From positions 1 to 47,792 of the forward strand of contig CAILKW010000558.1 in the NCBI GenBank assembly GCA_903834845.1: a stretch of DNA of 47,792 nucleotides. Direction: 5' to 3'. This stretch comes from an uncultured Bacteroidia bacterium. Its GTDB lineage: Bacteria > Bacteroidota > Bacteroidia > Bacteroidales > Prolixibacteraceae. A program made the position numbers and the translations under genes. Below the pieces are notes generated by a model. The model was not told where the DNA came from. It was given only the letters and a program-made list of their open reading frames with translations, and did not search any database. Position 1 is the first letter of the stretch, and the number at the start of each line of letters is the position of its first letter. Below are positions 1-8,609 of this stretch, piece by piece.

Positions 1-1
1 A

Positions 2-139
2 GAGGGTTACGAAGCCATGATTTTGGGTGAATCCGAACCTTTCAGAGTGGGAATTGGATACAAAAAATTTAGTGAGGCGAAGGTTGCACTTGAAAAATTC
101 AAAAGTAATTACAAATCTGCATGGATAAAGAGCTATTGA
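2..139 (+). CDS. C-terminal end of a probable SPOR-domain protein (partial)
   Basis: Only the last 45 codons are in the window; the reading frame is open from base 2 to the TGA at 137-139. The fragment reads as a short beta-strand segment (FRVGIGYKKF) followed by a helix rich in A, L and K and a terminal SAWIKSY. The order 'RVGxGxxxxxxEAxxxLxxxK...AWI' is typical of the end of SPOR domains, which bind denuded peptidoglycan at septa. The family assignment rests on this short tail only. The upstream part of the protein, and therefore its domain context, is outside the window. Confidence 0.5.
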   Translation, partial: EGYEAMILGESEPFRVGIGYKKFSEAKVALEKFKSNYKSAWIKSY

Positions 140-215
140 ACTAAAGTTTATAGTGCCTTCGGTTTTATTATAATTGGGACTTGTTAATCCGGAAAAGGAA
201 TGGTCAAATCTGTCA

Positions 216-1853
216 TTATCTGTCCAAATAGAGAAAAACGGGTTTTACCAACACACCGGTAGTAACATCAAGTACTTGCGTTTCGTATTTTTCCAATCTT
301 TCTTTTGGAAGCACAAAATCGTAGAAATATATCAGATATACTTGTTTAAGTTTTAATTGTTGTCCGTATAGAGCTGCTTTTCCTACATGCCTCTTGATGT
401 CAGAACTGTCACTAAAGCTTTTTAGCTCTAACGCATATTTCTTTCCACAATAAGTAATAATTATATCAATCTTACCATTTCCGGTGGGAAATTCGGGTAT
501 TACATAACCTTCGCGCCGATGAATAATATCGAACAACCATCTGAAAAAATTAAAATGGTAAAATGTTTCGTAAAAATGACCGTCAGTTCGAAGCGGCAAA
601 TCTTTATTGACCCAGTGCTTGTTTTTACTAAGGTATGCTTCATAGAGTTTTAACAACGGATAAACATTGAGTTCTGTTTCCAAAAAAATGTCATCCAATT
701 CGAGTAGCGGGTCGTGAGTTCTACCAATATAATTCGCATATTCACGGCAGAATCGGCTGAATAGTCGTTTTTGAACAAACGGACATGAAAATTTAGCATA
801 TTGCATATTAACCTCATTTTCATCCAAAGTTTCCTCAAAAGTAATAACACCGTTCATGTATAAGAAATTTATCGCAGGGTTTTCAAAATCGAAAAGCATT
901 TTTTCATCAATTTTAAATAACTGCAATACAGTTTCTTTGTGTTCTGGTTGATTGGCTTTGCTGATTAAATTCATTACTGTATTATTAGGCTCAATATGCG
1001 AAGCTCTGGAAAAAGTATTTAACCAATCTATCATTTTTAGGGGCTTTTCTGGTGTTTCGTTATATTTTTCGCACATCAGTTCGCCAAACCACGAGACTAA
1101 ACCGGGCTGGCCGTTGGTTTCGTAATATAGTTTTTCTATAACCTCATCATCAATTTGTTGTCCCCATTCCAGTTGATAATCTTCAAACATCAGTTTTACT
1201 TCGTCAAAAGTTAGGTTTGGAATATACAAACTTCGTTGTACGTTGAATGGTGAGCCTTTTGGATTTTCAATTCCCAAGACACTCCGAACACCAATTAAAG
1301 CAATACCATGAAGCAGATATTCCCATTCAAACGCACTTTTACTTGTATCTTTGCGCGTAGTATAAATATTCCGGAATACCTTTATCATTTCGGCTATAGC
1401 TTCAGGACTCAGATCATCAAATTCATCTAAAATCAGAATAAACGGTTTCTTCGTATTTCCATTTTTGAATATTTCCTGAAATTCTTTTAGAGTATTAGGA
1501 ATAACAATTCCTAATTTGAGATACATATTTATTTGTTCTACAATGTATTGAGCAACAGGCAATGCTTCCATAAAACCTAACTGAAGGTTTACTTTCACCG
1601 TGTAAAACCGATCATCTTGTTGCAATCGCCAAAGAGCTTCTCGTAAACTCCATGACTTACCCGCTTGTCGGGGAGCCCAAACAGTGAAATAATGACCTCC
1701 TTTTTCGGGGTTTTCACCCCTTAACTGCATTATAGCTTTTTGTACTAATTCCTCACGCGGAGCGTAATACTCAATGCTTTTGTCAACTGGTCCGTAAGAT
1801 GAGAATTTGCGCTTTGTTATCATATTTGTTTTTGTTTCAATCATTAAATTCAA
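216..1853 (-). CDS. AAA-family ATPase fused to a PD-(D/E)XK nuclease-like domain
   Basis: A 545-residue predicted cytoplasmic protein. The N-terminal half is a STAND/AAA-like NTPase: a Walker A variant APRQAGKS at about residues 60-67 and Walker B ILILDEFDDL at about 139-148. The C-terminal 90 residues carry a nuclease-like signature, an Asp in GKIDIII (about 463) followed by ELK (about 476-478), the D-...-ExK core of the PD-(D/E)XK fold. Proteins of this build are frequent in Bacteroidota, often in many copies and annotated only as ATP-binding protein; no cellular role is established from sequence. Met codons at residues 4 and 11 are alternative starts; the second (MITKRKFSSYG) is where the family usually begins. 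The gene stands alone: its neighbours are an unrelated partial gene and a VF530-type gene about 200 bases upstream. Substrate and biological role cannot be told from the sequence. Confidence 0.8.
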   Translation of the reverse strand: MNLMIETKTNMITKRKFSSYGPVDKSIEYYAPREELVQKAIMQLRGENPEKGGHYFTVWAPRQAGKSWSLREALWRLQQDDRFYTVKVNLQLGFMEALPVAQYIVEQINMYLKLGIVIPNTLKEFQEIFKNGNTKKPFILILDEFDDLSPEAIAEMIKVFRNIYTTRKDTSKSAFEWEYLLHGIALIGVRSVLGIENPKGSPFNVQRSLYIPNLTFDEVKLMFEDYQLEWGQQIDDEVIEKLYYETNGQPGLVSWFGELMCEKYNETPEKPLKMIDWLNTFSRASHIEPNNTVMNLISKANQPEHKETVLQLFKIDEKMLFDFENPAINFLYMNGVITFEETLDENEVNMQYAKFSCPFVQKRLFSRFCREYANYIGRTHDPLLELDDIFLETELNVYPLLKLYEAYLSKNKHWVNKDLPLRTDGHFYETFYHFNFFRWLFDIIHRREGYVIPEFPTGNGKIDIIITYCGKKYALELKSFSDSSDIKRHVGKAALYGQQLKLKQVYLIYFYDFVLPKERLEKYETQVLDVTTGVLVKPVFLYLDR

Positions 1854-2059
1854 AACGGTAAGAATAAATCAAACAATACAAAGGTACTATTTTAATGCAA
1901 TTTGTACAATTCAATAGAAATATGCTTCACTTTGCTATTGGAATTTTTAGTTGAAATTTGGAAGATAAAATACCTGAAAAGATAGATACTGGTCAACCTG
2001 AAGACAAACGGGCTGAAGCCAATGCACAACTAAAAAGTTATCAGGTTTTCAGAAACTAA

Positions 2060-2278
2060 TCAATAAAAACTATCAAGATAAAGTTGCTCAACTTTGGTTC
2101 GTGCCCAGGGTGTTTTACGTAAAAACTTCAGGCTCGATTGTATGCTCGGATCGCTGACAAAACAGTTAATCCTGATACGATTACCCAACTCCCTCCAACC
2201 AAAATGGTTTACCAGATCAATGAGTATCATCTCAAGAGTCTTGCCATGCAAAGGATTATTTTTCTGATTAATAGTCAT
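2060..2278 (-). CDS. VF530 family (DUF2132) small protein
   Basis: A 72-residue protein matching the VF530/DUF2132 family nearly end to end. It has the conserved blocks [10 protein letters not shown] near the N-terminus, HFGWRELG in the middle, then [21 protein letters not shown] and VE.LYL at the C-terminus. A solved family member has a fold suggestive of DNA binding, but no function is proven. It lies 24 bases downstream of the DEAD-box helicase stop on the same strand, so the two are probably co-transcribed. Length is the usual one for the family. Confidence 0.85.
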   Translation of the reverse strand: MTINQKNNPLHGKTLEMILIDLVNHFGWRELGNRIRINCFVSDPSIQSSLKFLRKTPWARTKVEQLYLDSFY

Positions 2279-2302
2279 TTAAAAATTTGTAAAATTTGTT
2301 AA

Positions 2303-3649
2303 TCAGAATTTAAATTTAGGCGGTCTGACAATAGGTACAGGTTGTCTCTTTTGCTTACCGAATTTAGGATTTCGTGTTCCTGGTCCTCCCAGATTTACCT
2401 TTTTGTTTTTCTCCTTTTTCTCATGAAAAGCCCCCTGAGATTCCCTTATTGTGGATGACTTATGATAGTTTTTATCAAAAAGGTTTGTAGGACTTTCTTC
2501 TTCCGTATAAACGGTAGATATGACAAGATTGGGGGGCAGAGGTTTGGACTGAATAGATTTTTTCATCAAAGTCTCAGCTGCAATTTGATTGATTTTTTCC
2601 TTTTCAGTGACAAAAGAAATTACAATCCCCTCTTTATCAGCTCTTCCTGTTCGACCCATACGATTTATGTAGTCGCCTGGAGTATCTGCCATCTCAAAAT
2701 TTATCACATGCGAAACATCATTAATATCCAAACCACGGGCAATAAGATCGGAAGTAACAAGAACACGGTAAATTCCTTCCTCGAATTGTTTTAATGCGTT
2801 GATTCTGAAATTCTGCGATTTATTTGAGTGGAGTACACCAATCCGATTAGGGAATCTTTGATTTATGGCATCAAACAACCTGTCAGCAGTTTTTTTTGTG
2901 TTTACAAAAACCAAAACTCTGTTATAATTATCATTTTCTAAAAGCAGCAGCTCCAAAAGATTTACTTTTGTAAAATAATTTGGAACATGATAAACAATTT
3001 GTGATATTTTTTCGATTGGAGTACCATGTGGCGCAATCTCAATTTTGCAGGTATTGGAAAAAAAATCTGAAATTAACAAGTCCACCTCCTCTGTGAGTGT
3101 GGCAGTAAACATCAGATTTTGTCGCCTGACCGAAATAATCTCCATAAGGCTTATCAATTGTGGTCTGAAACCGAGATTAAGCATCTCATCTACTTCGTCA
3201 ATAACTAATTTTTGAATTGACTTCAATCGAAGAATTCCTGTCATTGAGAGATCCACCAACCGTCCGGGAGTTGCCACCAGAATATCCAGACCATCGTATA
3301 ATTGCTGTTTTTGGTTATTAATATTGGTTCCACCATAAACTCCTACTACTCTTATTGACATATAAGTAGTCAGTTTGCGAATTTCTTCTACAACCTGAAT
3401 AACCAATTCACGAGTTGGAACAAGGATTAGAACTCTGGGGTCTTTTTGGTTTGAGAAAGTATGCTGCCTTAATATGGGGAGTAAATAAGCAAGTGTTTTG
3501 CCTGTTCCAGTCTGGGCAATTCCAATTACATCCTTTCCCGACATAACCACTGGAAATGCCATTTCCTGAATAGGAGTGGGGTTAACAAACTCCATATCAG
3601 CCAATGCCTTTAGCAGCGAACTGCTTAAATTTAATTCTTCAAAAATCAC
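2303..3649 (-). CDS. DEAD-box ATP-dependent RNA helicase
   Basis: A 448-residue superfamily 2 helicase that should unwind short RNA duplexes using ATP, for example in ribosome assembly or mRNA turnover. All core motifs are visible: Q motif (F3 and PTPIQ at 24-28), motif I AQTGTGKT (45-52), PTRELV (78-83), TPGR (127-130), motif II DEVD (151-154, in place of DEAD), motif III as TAT, then RGLDIND and the motif VI form NRMGRTGR. The C-terminal 60-70 residues are basic and low in complexity, ending in PPKFKF, typical of the RNA-binding tails of Bacteroidota RhlE/CshA-type helicases. The exact subfamily cannot be fixed from the core. A TAnnTTTG element lies upstream (3673-3680, minus strand), and the VF530 gene follows 24 bases downstream. 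Confidence 0.93.
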   Translation of the reverse strand: MIFEELNLSSSLLKALADMEFVNPTPIQEMAFPVVMSGKDVIGIAQTGTGKTLAYLLPILRQHTFSNQKDPRVLILVPTRELVIQVVEEIRKLTTYMSIRVVGVYGGTNINNQKQQLYDGLDILVATPGRLVDLSMTGILRLKSIQKLVIDEVDEMLNLGFRPQLISLMEIISVRRQNLMFTATLTEEVDLLISDFFSNTCKIEIAPHGTPIEKISQIVYHVPNYFTKVNLLELLLLENDNYNRVLVFVNTKKTADRLFDAINQRFPNRIGVLHSNKSQNFRINALKQFEEGIYRVLVTSDLIARGLDINDVSHVINFEMADTPGDYINRMGRTGRADKEGIVISFVTEKEKINQIAAETLMKKSIQSKPLPPNLVISTVYTEEESPTNLFDKNYHKSSTIRESQGAFHEKKEKNKKVNLGGPGTRNPKFGKQKRQPVPIVRPPKFKF

Positions 3650-3672
3650 AAGTGTTCCGTTTTAATTCGCAA

Positions 3673-3680
3673 CAAATGTA
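3673..3680 (-). promoter_or_regulatory. Candidate -7 element for the DEAD-box helicase gene
   Basis: On the minus strand this reads TACATTTG, an exact match to the Bacteroidota -7 consensus TAnnTTTG, 24 bases before the helicase ATG. I see no TTTG at the expected distance upstream, so the assignment rests on the -7 element alone. Confidence 0.4.
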
Positions 3681-3916
3681 CTCCGATTCCTTTTAACGGT
3701 GATAGTTTTTGAAGTTATTATCACAAAATCAGGCGAAAAGAATTCAAAAGGAAGGAAAAATTTAAAGAAGAGCTGCCAGACTTTCTTTGATTCGGGAAAT
3801 ATCCGGCAGCTTAATAATTTCAGGGAAGGAGGGAATCACATGACTACTATGTCAGCCTTTTCATAAAGAAACAATGTAAAAGTACTTTATTATCAAAGTC
3901 TTTACCTCATTTTATA

Positions 3917-4024
3917 TTACTTCTTTCCTTCTCGTTTAGCCTTCTTCTCTGCTCTTTTTTCTTTGAGATTCTTTTCAGGTTCTTTTTTGTTTTTGTCCTT
4001 AGTTGGACTTTTCTCTTTACTCAT
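3917..4024 (-). CDS. Small lysine-rich protein, 35 residues
   Basis: A reading frame of 35 codons starting MSKEKSPTKDK and ending KRAEKKAKREGKK. About half of the residues are Lys or Arg and there is no hydrophobic core, so it would be an unfolded basic peptide. Very short Lys-rich proteins with a LKEKRAEKKAKR-like tail recur in Bacteroidota and are normally hypothetical; they may bind nucleic acid, which is inference from charge alone. It sits between the helicase and the SMP-30-like gene on the minus strand. An A/T-rich stretch could produce such a Lys-rich frame by chance, so it is only moderately supported. Confidence 0.45.
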   Translation of the reverse strand: MSKEKSPTKDKNKKEPEKNLKEKRAEKKAKREGKK

Positions 4025-4120
4025 AGCGATTGTTTATTAGTGATTGTTCTTTTCAATACAAAAATAAACTGATTTACCAGATTTTGAAAATATTCAGTTA
4101 AAATAATTAATAAAAACGGG

Positions 4121-4128
4121 TAACTTTG
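4121..4128 (+). promoter_or_regulatory. Candidate -7 element for the SMP-30-like gene
   Basis: TAACTTTG matches the Bacteroidota -7 consensus TAnnTTTG and lies 20 bases before the ATG at 4149. No TTTG is found 19-21 bases upstream. Confidence 0.4.
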
Positions 4129-4148
4129 AACCAACAAAATTAATAAAC

Positions 4149-5105
4149 ATGAAAACAGAATCTTACAAGTTAGATTTTTTTCTTCAAGCTGCATTTACGT
4201 TACAAAGAACGATTCGATTATTGCTGGTCATTGCTCTGCTGCCATCGTTTTTAAGCCTGACATCGGCAAAAACAAAAGAGCGGACACTGATTATTAAAGG
4301 TGCAAAACCTGAAAAACTTGCTGGTGATTTTAAATTTACCGAAGGTCCGGCTTGTGATAGTGAAGGTAATATTTTCTTTACCGATCAGCCCAATAACCGG
4401 ATTATGAAGTGGTCAACAGATAACAAGCTGTCTCTTTTTGGTGAAAATTTCGGTAGAGCAAATGGTATGTATTTCGATCGTAAAGGGAATCTTGTTACTT
4501 GTTCGGATGAGAAGAATGAACTTTGGTCTATTGCTCCCGACGGCAAAGTAACTATTTTGATCAAAGATTATGAGGGTAAAAAACTTAATGGGCCAAATGA
4601 TCTTTGGATTGCTCATAATGGTGGTATTTACCTGACAGACCCATTTTATAAACGTTCGTGGTGGGATCATCAAGCTTCAGAACAGGATGGTCAGCATGTC
4701 TATTATCTCGCACCAGGAGCTTCGAAACTGATAAGAGTTACAAACGATTTAGAGCAGCCTAACGGAATTATTGGCACACCCGACGGTAAATATCTATATG
4801 TTGCTGATATTAAGGGAAATAAAACATGGCGTTTTTCGATTAATAAAGATGGTACTCTTTCCGAAAAAAAGCTTTTTACTGATCTCGGTTCCGATGGAAT
4901 GACCATTGATATTAAAGGAAATATCTATTTAACAGGTAAAGGAGTAAGTATTTTTAATCCCAAAGGTATCCTTATTGAAAAAATTCCTGTTGATGAAAAC
5001 TGGAGTGCCAACGTATGTTTTGGGGGGAAAGATCGTAATTTGTTGTTTATTACTGCTTCTAAATCAGTTTACGGTGTTAAAATGAAAGTTAAAGGTTGCA
5101 GATAG
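4149..5105 (+). CDS. Secreted SMP-30/gluconolactonase/LRE family protein
   Basis: A 318-residue six-bladed beta-propeller of the SMP-30/gluconolactonase family, whose members hydrolyse lactones with a bound divalent metal. The metal-site motifs are in place: the Glu of FTEGPACD (near residue 65), the Asn of NGPNDLW (near 150) and the Asp of GSDGMTID (near 250), plus a glycine-rich PNG segment between the last two. A hydrophobic stretch at about residues 22-38 ending near Ala40 looks like a signal peptide, so it is probably periplasmic; the 21 residues before it are unusually long for an n-region, and a later start is possible, but no Met lies nearby. A sigma-factor gene follows almost directly. 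The substrate is unknown and could be a sugar lactone or another cyclic ester. Confidence 0.85.
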   Translation: MKTESYKLDFFLQAAFTLQRTIRLLLVIALLPSFLSLTSAKTKERTLIIKGAKPEKLAGDFKFTEGPACDSEGNIFFTDQPNNRIMKWSTDNKLSLFGENFGRANGMYFDRKGNLVTCSDEKNELWSIAPDGKVTILIKDYEGKKLNGPNDLWIAHNGGIYLTDPFYKRSWWDHQASEQDGQHVYYLAPGASKLIRVTNDLEQPNGIIGTPDGKYLYVADIKGNKTWRFSINKDGTLSEKKLFTDLGSDGMTIDIKGNIYLTGKGVSIFNPKGILIEKIPVDENWSANVCFGGKDRNLLFITASKSVYGVKMKVKGCR

Positions 5106-5166
5106 CATCTTGTTTCAAGATATCCATAAATTTATATGTGTAGTTTTTGTCTCTAAGTTTTCACAA

Positions 5167-5727
5167 ATGACCGATACAATTAACAAAAGAATTGTAAATG
5201 GCGATAAACAGGCGTTTGAGCTGATTTACAGACAATATTTTGCCAGATTGTGTGCTTTTGCCAATAAGTTTCTGCACAACCATAGTGAAGCTGAAGAGGT
5301 TGTGCAGGATGTTTTTTTAATGCTCTGGGAAAACTGCGCCATGCTTCGCAGCGATGAATCCTTAAAGTCATTTTTATTTCAGGCAGTTCACAATAAAAGT
5401 TTGAATGTTCTGGCACACCAAAAGGTAACGAGCCGTTACTCTGAAATGATCAGAGCTGTGTATGCAAACCCCGAAGAATTTGATGTTCATGAATCATTGA
5501 TGGCAAAAGAGCTGAATTTACGGATACAAATTATTGTCAATGATCTTGCACCTGAATGTAAAAAGATATTCCTTTTGAGCCGGGCAAATGGTAAAAAACA
5601 ACTTGAGATAGCTGAAGAACTAAATATTTCCATTAAAACCGTTGAAACTCAAATAAACCGTGCTTTAAAAAAATTCCGCATCGCTCTGTCTGATTACATG
5701 ACAATAATGTTATCATTATTATTGTAA
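5167..5727 (+). CDS. ECF RNA polymerase sigma factor (sigma-70 family, Bacteroides expansion type)
   Basis: A 186-residue extracytoplasmic-function sigma factor. Region 2 shows the helix EAEEVVQDVFLMLWEN, which binds core polymerase and the -10 DNA, and region 4 shows the helix-turn-helix LEIAEELNISIKTVETQINRA for the -35. I chose the ATG at 5167 because the family starts close to the 'NGDKQAFELIYRQYF' block; an in-frame ATG at 5110 would add 19 residues lacking similarity to the family. In this phylum these sigmas are usually followed by a FecR-like anti-sigma and SusC/SusD genes. Here the next gene is glutamine synthetase III on the same strand, 187 bases away, and the previous one is the SMP-30-like gene. 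Its targets and any anti-sigma are not visible. Confidence 0.88.
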   Translation: MTDTINKRIVNGDKQAFELIYRQYFARLCAFANKFLHNHSEAEEVVQDVFLMLWENCAMLRSDESLKSFLFQAVHNKSLNVLAHQKVTSRYSEMIRAVYANPEEFDVHESLMAKELNLRIQIIVNDLAPECKKIFLLSRANGKKQLEIAEELNISIKTVETQINRALKKFRIALSDYMTIMLSLLL

Positions 5728-5863
5728 TATAAATTTTTTAATGAAATTACTGTAGAAATACTTTTTAGATGTGAATATCAATCCAAAATGGCTTTTCATG
5801 TTAAAATATTGTGAAATATTTTAAATATGCCTGATAAAATTAGGGGGTACACAAAAAAATATA

Positions 5864-5871
5864 TAATTTTG
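5864..5871 (+). promoter_or_regulatory. Candidate -7 element for glutamine synthetase III
   Basis: TAATTTTG, an exact TAnnTTTG match, 43 bases before the glnN ATG. The usual TTTG is missing at 19-21 bases upstream and is replaced by a G-rich patch (TAGGGGG, 5841-5847), which could mean an activator-dependent promoter; that is inference. Confidence 0.4.
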
Positions 5872-5914
5872 TGGAATATTTAGAAAAATATTATAAACGT
5901 TAAATATTACAATT

Positions 5915-8104
5915 ATGGCAACATTAAGATTCAAAGCTCTGGAAATTCTTTATTCAAGAAAACCAATTACGGTAAAACGTGAGGAAAACCTTACATCCGA
6001 CTATTATGGCATGTTGGTTTTTGATCGTCCAAAAATGAAGAAGTATTTGTCGAAAGAATCCTACAAAGGGATCATCGATGCAATTGACAATGGAACAACT
6101 ATAGATCGGAAAATTGCAGATCAGGTTGCAATTGGTATGAAAGCCTGGGCTATGGAGAATGGGGCAACTCATTATACTCATTGGTTTCATCCGCTAACTG
6201 ATGGTACTGCCGAAAAGCATGATGCCTTTATAGATCATTCTGAACTTGGTGGCGTGGTTGAAAGTTTTTCAGGCAAACTGCTTGCACAACAAGAGCCTGA
6301 TGCTTCCTCATTCCCCAGTGGAGGTATTCGTAATACTTTCGAGGCTCGTGGCTATACAGCTTGGGATGTATCTTCACCTGCTTTTATTGTGGGCACAACA
6401 CTTTGTATTCCAACTGTTTTTATTTCTTACACAGGTGAGGCTCTCGACTACAAAGCACCTCTTCTGAAGGCTTTAAATGCTGTTGATAAAGCAGCTGTTG
6501 AGGTTTGTCAGTTTTTTGATAAAAATGTTACTCAGGTTCAGGCTAACCTTGGGTGGGAACAAGAGTATTTTTTAGTTGACGAAGCTCTATATTATGCACG
6601 TCCTGATCTAATTCTTACCGGTCGTACTTTGATGGGACATTCCTCGGCAAAAGATCAACAGCTCGAAGACCACTATTTCGGATCAATTCCCGAAAGAGTA
6701 GCAATGTTTATGCAGGATCTTGAAAATGAAGCTTATAAACTGGGAATTCCTTGTAAAACCCGCCACAATGAAGTAGCTCCGAACCAATTTGAGCTGGCTC
6801 CGATTTTCGAAGAGGTAAATCTTGCCAACGATCATAATCAGTTGATTATGGCTCTAATGGATAAAATAGCGCGTCACCACGGCTTCTATGTGTTATTGCA
6901 CGAAAAACCATTTGCCGGTATTAATGGTTCCGGTAAGCATAATAATTGGTCTCTTTCGACAAGTACAGGTGTTAACCTTTATTCTCCCGGTAAAAACCCG
7001 AAATCGAACCTTCAGTTCCTTACTTTTATTGTGAACACAATCAAAGCAGTTTACGATAATCAGGATTTATTGCGTGCCTCAATTGTCTCGGCAAGTAACT
7101 CTCATCGGTTAGGAGCCAATGAAGCACCTCCGGCTATTATCTCTTCATTTCTTGGTACAGAGGTAAATCGTATGCTCGACCTTCTGGAAGAAAATGTTGG
7201 CGATCGCAAGATGACTCCAGATGAAAAAACTTCGCTAAAATTGAATATAGGACGTATTCCTGAAATTTTGCTTGATAACACTGACAGAAATCGTACATCA
7301 CCATTCGCTTTCACTGGAAACAGGTTTGAGTTCCGTGCAGTAGGTTCATCAGCAAACTGTGCCTCGGCTATGATTGCTCTTAACTCGGTTGTAGCTTCGC
7401 AATTAATCAGTTTTAAAAAGGATGTAGATGCGCTTATCGAAAAAGATGTGAAGAAGGATGAAGCAATCTTTCAGGTTCTTAAAAAATATATTACTGAATG
7501 TAAGGCCGTTCGCTTCGATGGAAATGGTTACAGTCAGGAGTGGGCTGAAGAGGCTGAACGTCGTGGTTTGACAAATATCAAGAGTGTACCACAGGCTTTG
7601 GAAGCCTACCTTTATGATAAATCACGTAAGATTTTTGCCGATCTTGGTATCTTTAACCCAATTGAAATCGAAGCTCGTGTTGAAGTTGAGATGGAAAAAT
7701 ATACAAAGAAAATCCAAATCGAATCTCGTGTGCTCGGTGATATAGCAATCAATCACATAGTTCCAACGGCAATTGCTTATCAGACATCATTAATTGAAAA
7801 TGTAAAAGGATTGAAAGAGATCTTTTCCGATGTAGAGTTTAAAGAATTAGCAGGAGCGCGTCTCGACCTTATCAGGAAGATTTCCGGCCATATTTCTACA
7901 ATTAAAGCTCAGGTAAATGAAATGATTGAGGCACGTAAGGTGGCGAATCTTATTGAACATGCTAAAGATAAGGCTTTTGCTTATGAGAAAACCGTTCGTC
8001 CTTACCTCGATTCTATTCGTTATCATATTGATAAGCTCGAGGAAGTTGTTGACAACGAAAACTGGCCATTGCCAAAATATCGCGAATTGCTTTTCACAAG
8101 ATAA
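5915..8104 (+). CDS. glnN: Glutamine synthetase type III
   Basis: A 729-residue type III glutamine synthetase, which joins ammonia to glutamate with ATP and is the main ammonia-assimilation enzyme of Bacteroidota. The length is normal for GSIII (about 725-730) and far above GSI/GSII. Visible landmarks are the N-terminal GSIII-specific block (HWFHPLTDGTAEKHDAF), the GWEQEYFLVD metal-binding strand, the KTRHNEVAPNQFELAP segment, the GINGSGKHNNWSLST nucleotide/ammonia loop, and NRTSPFAFTGNRFEFRAVGSS, which carries the glutamate-binding Arg. The C-terminal 120 residues are helical and specific to GSIII. It follows an orphan sigma factor, and a strong terminator begins about 20 bases after its stop, so it is probably a single-gene unit. 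Confidence 0.97.
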   Translation: MATLRFKALEILYSRKPITVKREENLTSDYYGMLVFDRPKMKKYLSKESYKGIIDAIDNGTTIDRKIADQVAIGMKAWAMENGATHYTHWFHPLTDGTAEKHDAFIDHSELGGVVESFSGKLLAQQEPDASSFPSGGIRNTFEARGYTAWDVSSPAFIVGTTLCIPTVFISYTGEALDYKAPLLKALNAVDKAAVEVCQFFDKNVTQVQANLGWEQEYFLVDEALYYARPDLILTGRTLMGHSSAKDQQLEDHYFGSIPERVAMFMQDLENEAYKLGIPCKTRHNEVAPNQFELAPIFEEVNLANDHNQLIMALMDKIARHHGFYVLLHEKPFAGINGSGKHNNWSLSTSTGVNLYSPGKNPKSNLQFLTFIVNTIKAVYDNQDLLRASIVSASNSHRLGANEAPPAIISSFLGTEVNRMLDLLEENVGDRKMTPDEKTSLKLNIGRIPEILLDNTDRNRTSPFAFTGNRFEFRAVGSSANCASAMIALNSVVASQLISFKKDVDALIEKDVKKDEAIFQVLKKYITECKAVRFDGNGYSQEWAEEAERRGLTNIKSVPQALEAYLYDKSRKIFADLGIFNPIEIEARVEVEMEKYTKKIQIESRVLGDIAINHIVPTAIAYQTSLIENVKGLKEIFSDVEFKELAGARLDLIRKISGHISTIKAQVNEMIEARKVANLIEHAKDKAFAYEKTVRPYLDSIRYHIDKLEEVVDNENWPLPKYRELLFTR

Positions 8105-8125
8105 TCACACGGAAAATTGTTTTAT

Positions 8126-8158
8126 TAAAAAGCTGTCCTCAAAAAGGATGGCTTTTTT
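8126..8158 (+). terminator. Rho-independent terminator after glnN
   Basis: A hairpin with arms AAAAAGCTGTCCT and AGGATGGCTTTTTT around a short A-rich loop. All positions pair in RNA if two G-U wobbles are allowed, and the right arm ends in six T's. It starts 22 bases after the glnN stop. Confidence 0.88.
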
Positions 8159-8278
8159 GCTTCTTTTCGTACATTTGTGCCGGAAATGGTTTTATGATAT
8201 TACCGATCCGAAAATCATTTTAATATTTCACAACTTATTGAATAAATTGCTCTTATATTTATATTTTAACTTTTGTTT

Positions 8279-8533
8279 ATGACAAATAATGATATATTAA
8301 AAAAACTTCGGGTAGCACTCCATTTGAAAAATACTGATATCATTGAGATCCTTAAATTAGTTGATTTTAATATTACAGAAAGTGAATTAGGTGCCATTTT
8401 TCGTGCCGATGATCACCCAAATTACAAAGTATGTGGAGATCAGTTGCTGCGTAATTTTCTAAATGGGCTTATTATTTACAAGCGTGGCCCGATGGAGAAA
8501 AAAACTGTCCCGGTAAAAAAAATCCTCAGATGA
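8279..8533 (+). CDS. DUF1456 family protein, single-domain form
   Basis: An 84-residue protein beginning TNNDILKKLRVAL and containing the family landmarks 'DIIEILKLVDFNITESEL', 'DDHPNYKVCGDQLLRNFLNGLI' and 'KRGP'. DUF1456 (YehS in E. coli) normally has two tandem copies of this helical unit in about 150 residues; only one is present here, a short form also seen elsewhere in Bacteroidota. No function is established. I chose the ATG at 8279 over a TTG two codons earlier. It lies downstream of the glnN terminator and stands alone. Confidence 0.75.
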   Translation: MTNNDILKKLRVALHLKNTDIIEILKLVDFNITESELGAIFRADDHPNYKVCGDQLLRNFLNGLIIYKRGPMEKKTVPVKKILR

Positions 8534-8609
8534 GAATTTTGTTGACTGATTATTTTGATTTACTGTGTATTATATTAATAAAGCTGAAATACAATCGTCA
8601 GGTTATAGT

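Larger units (their letters stand above)
3650..4148. other. Intergenic stretch with promoter, decayed coding remnant and one tiny gene
   Basis: This 499-base gap between the helicase and the SMP-30-like gene holds the helicase promoter element (3673-3680), a minus-strand coding-like remnant broken by a frameshift (about 3762-3880, see findings), a 35-codon lysine-rich reading frame (3917-4024) and the -7 element of the next gene (4121-4128). I see no RNA gene or mobile element. Confidence 0.5.

Noticed and set aside
1958-2059. 34-codon plus-strand frame ending SYQVFRN
   Set aside because: Protein-like but without a start; too short to assign.
5110-5166. Longer start of the sigma factor at 5110
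   Set aside because: The 19 extra residues (MFQDIHKFICVVFVSKFSQ) do not fit the family start; the ATG at 5167 fits.
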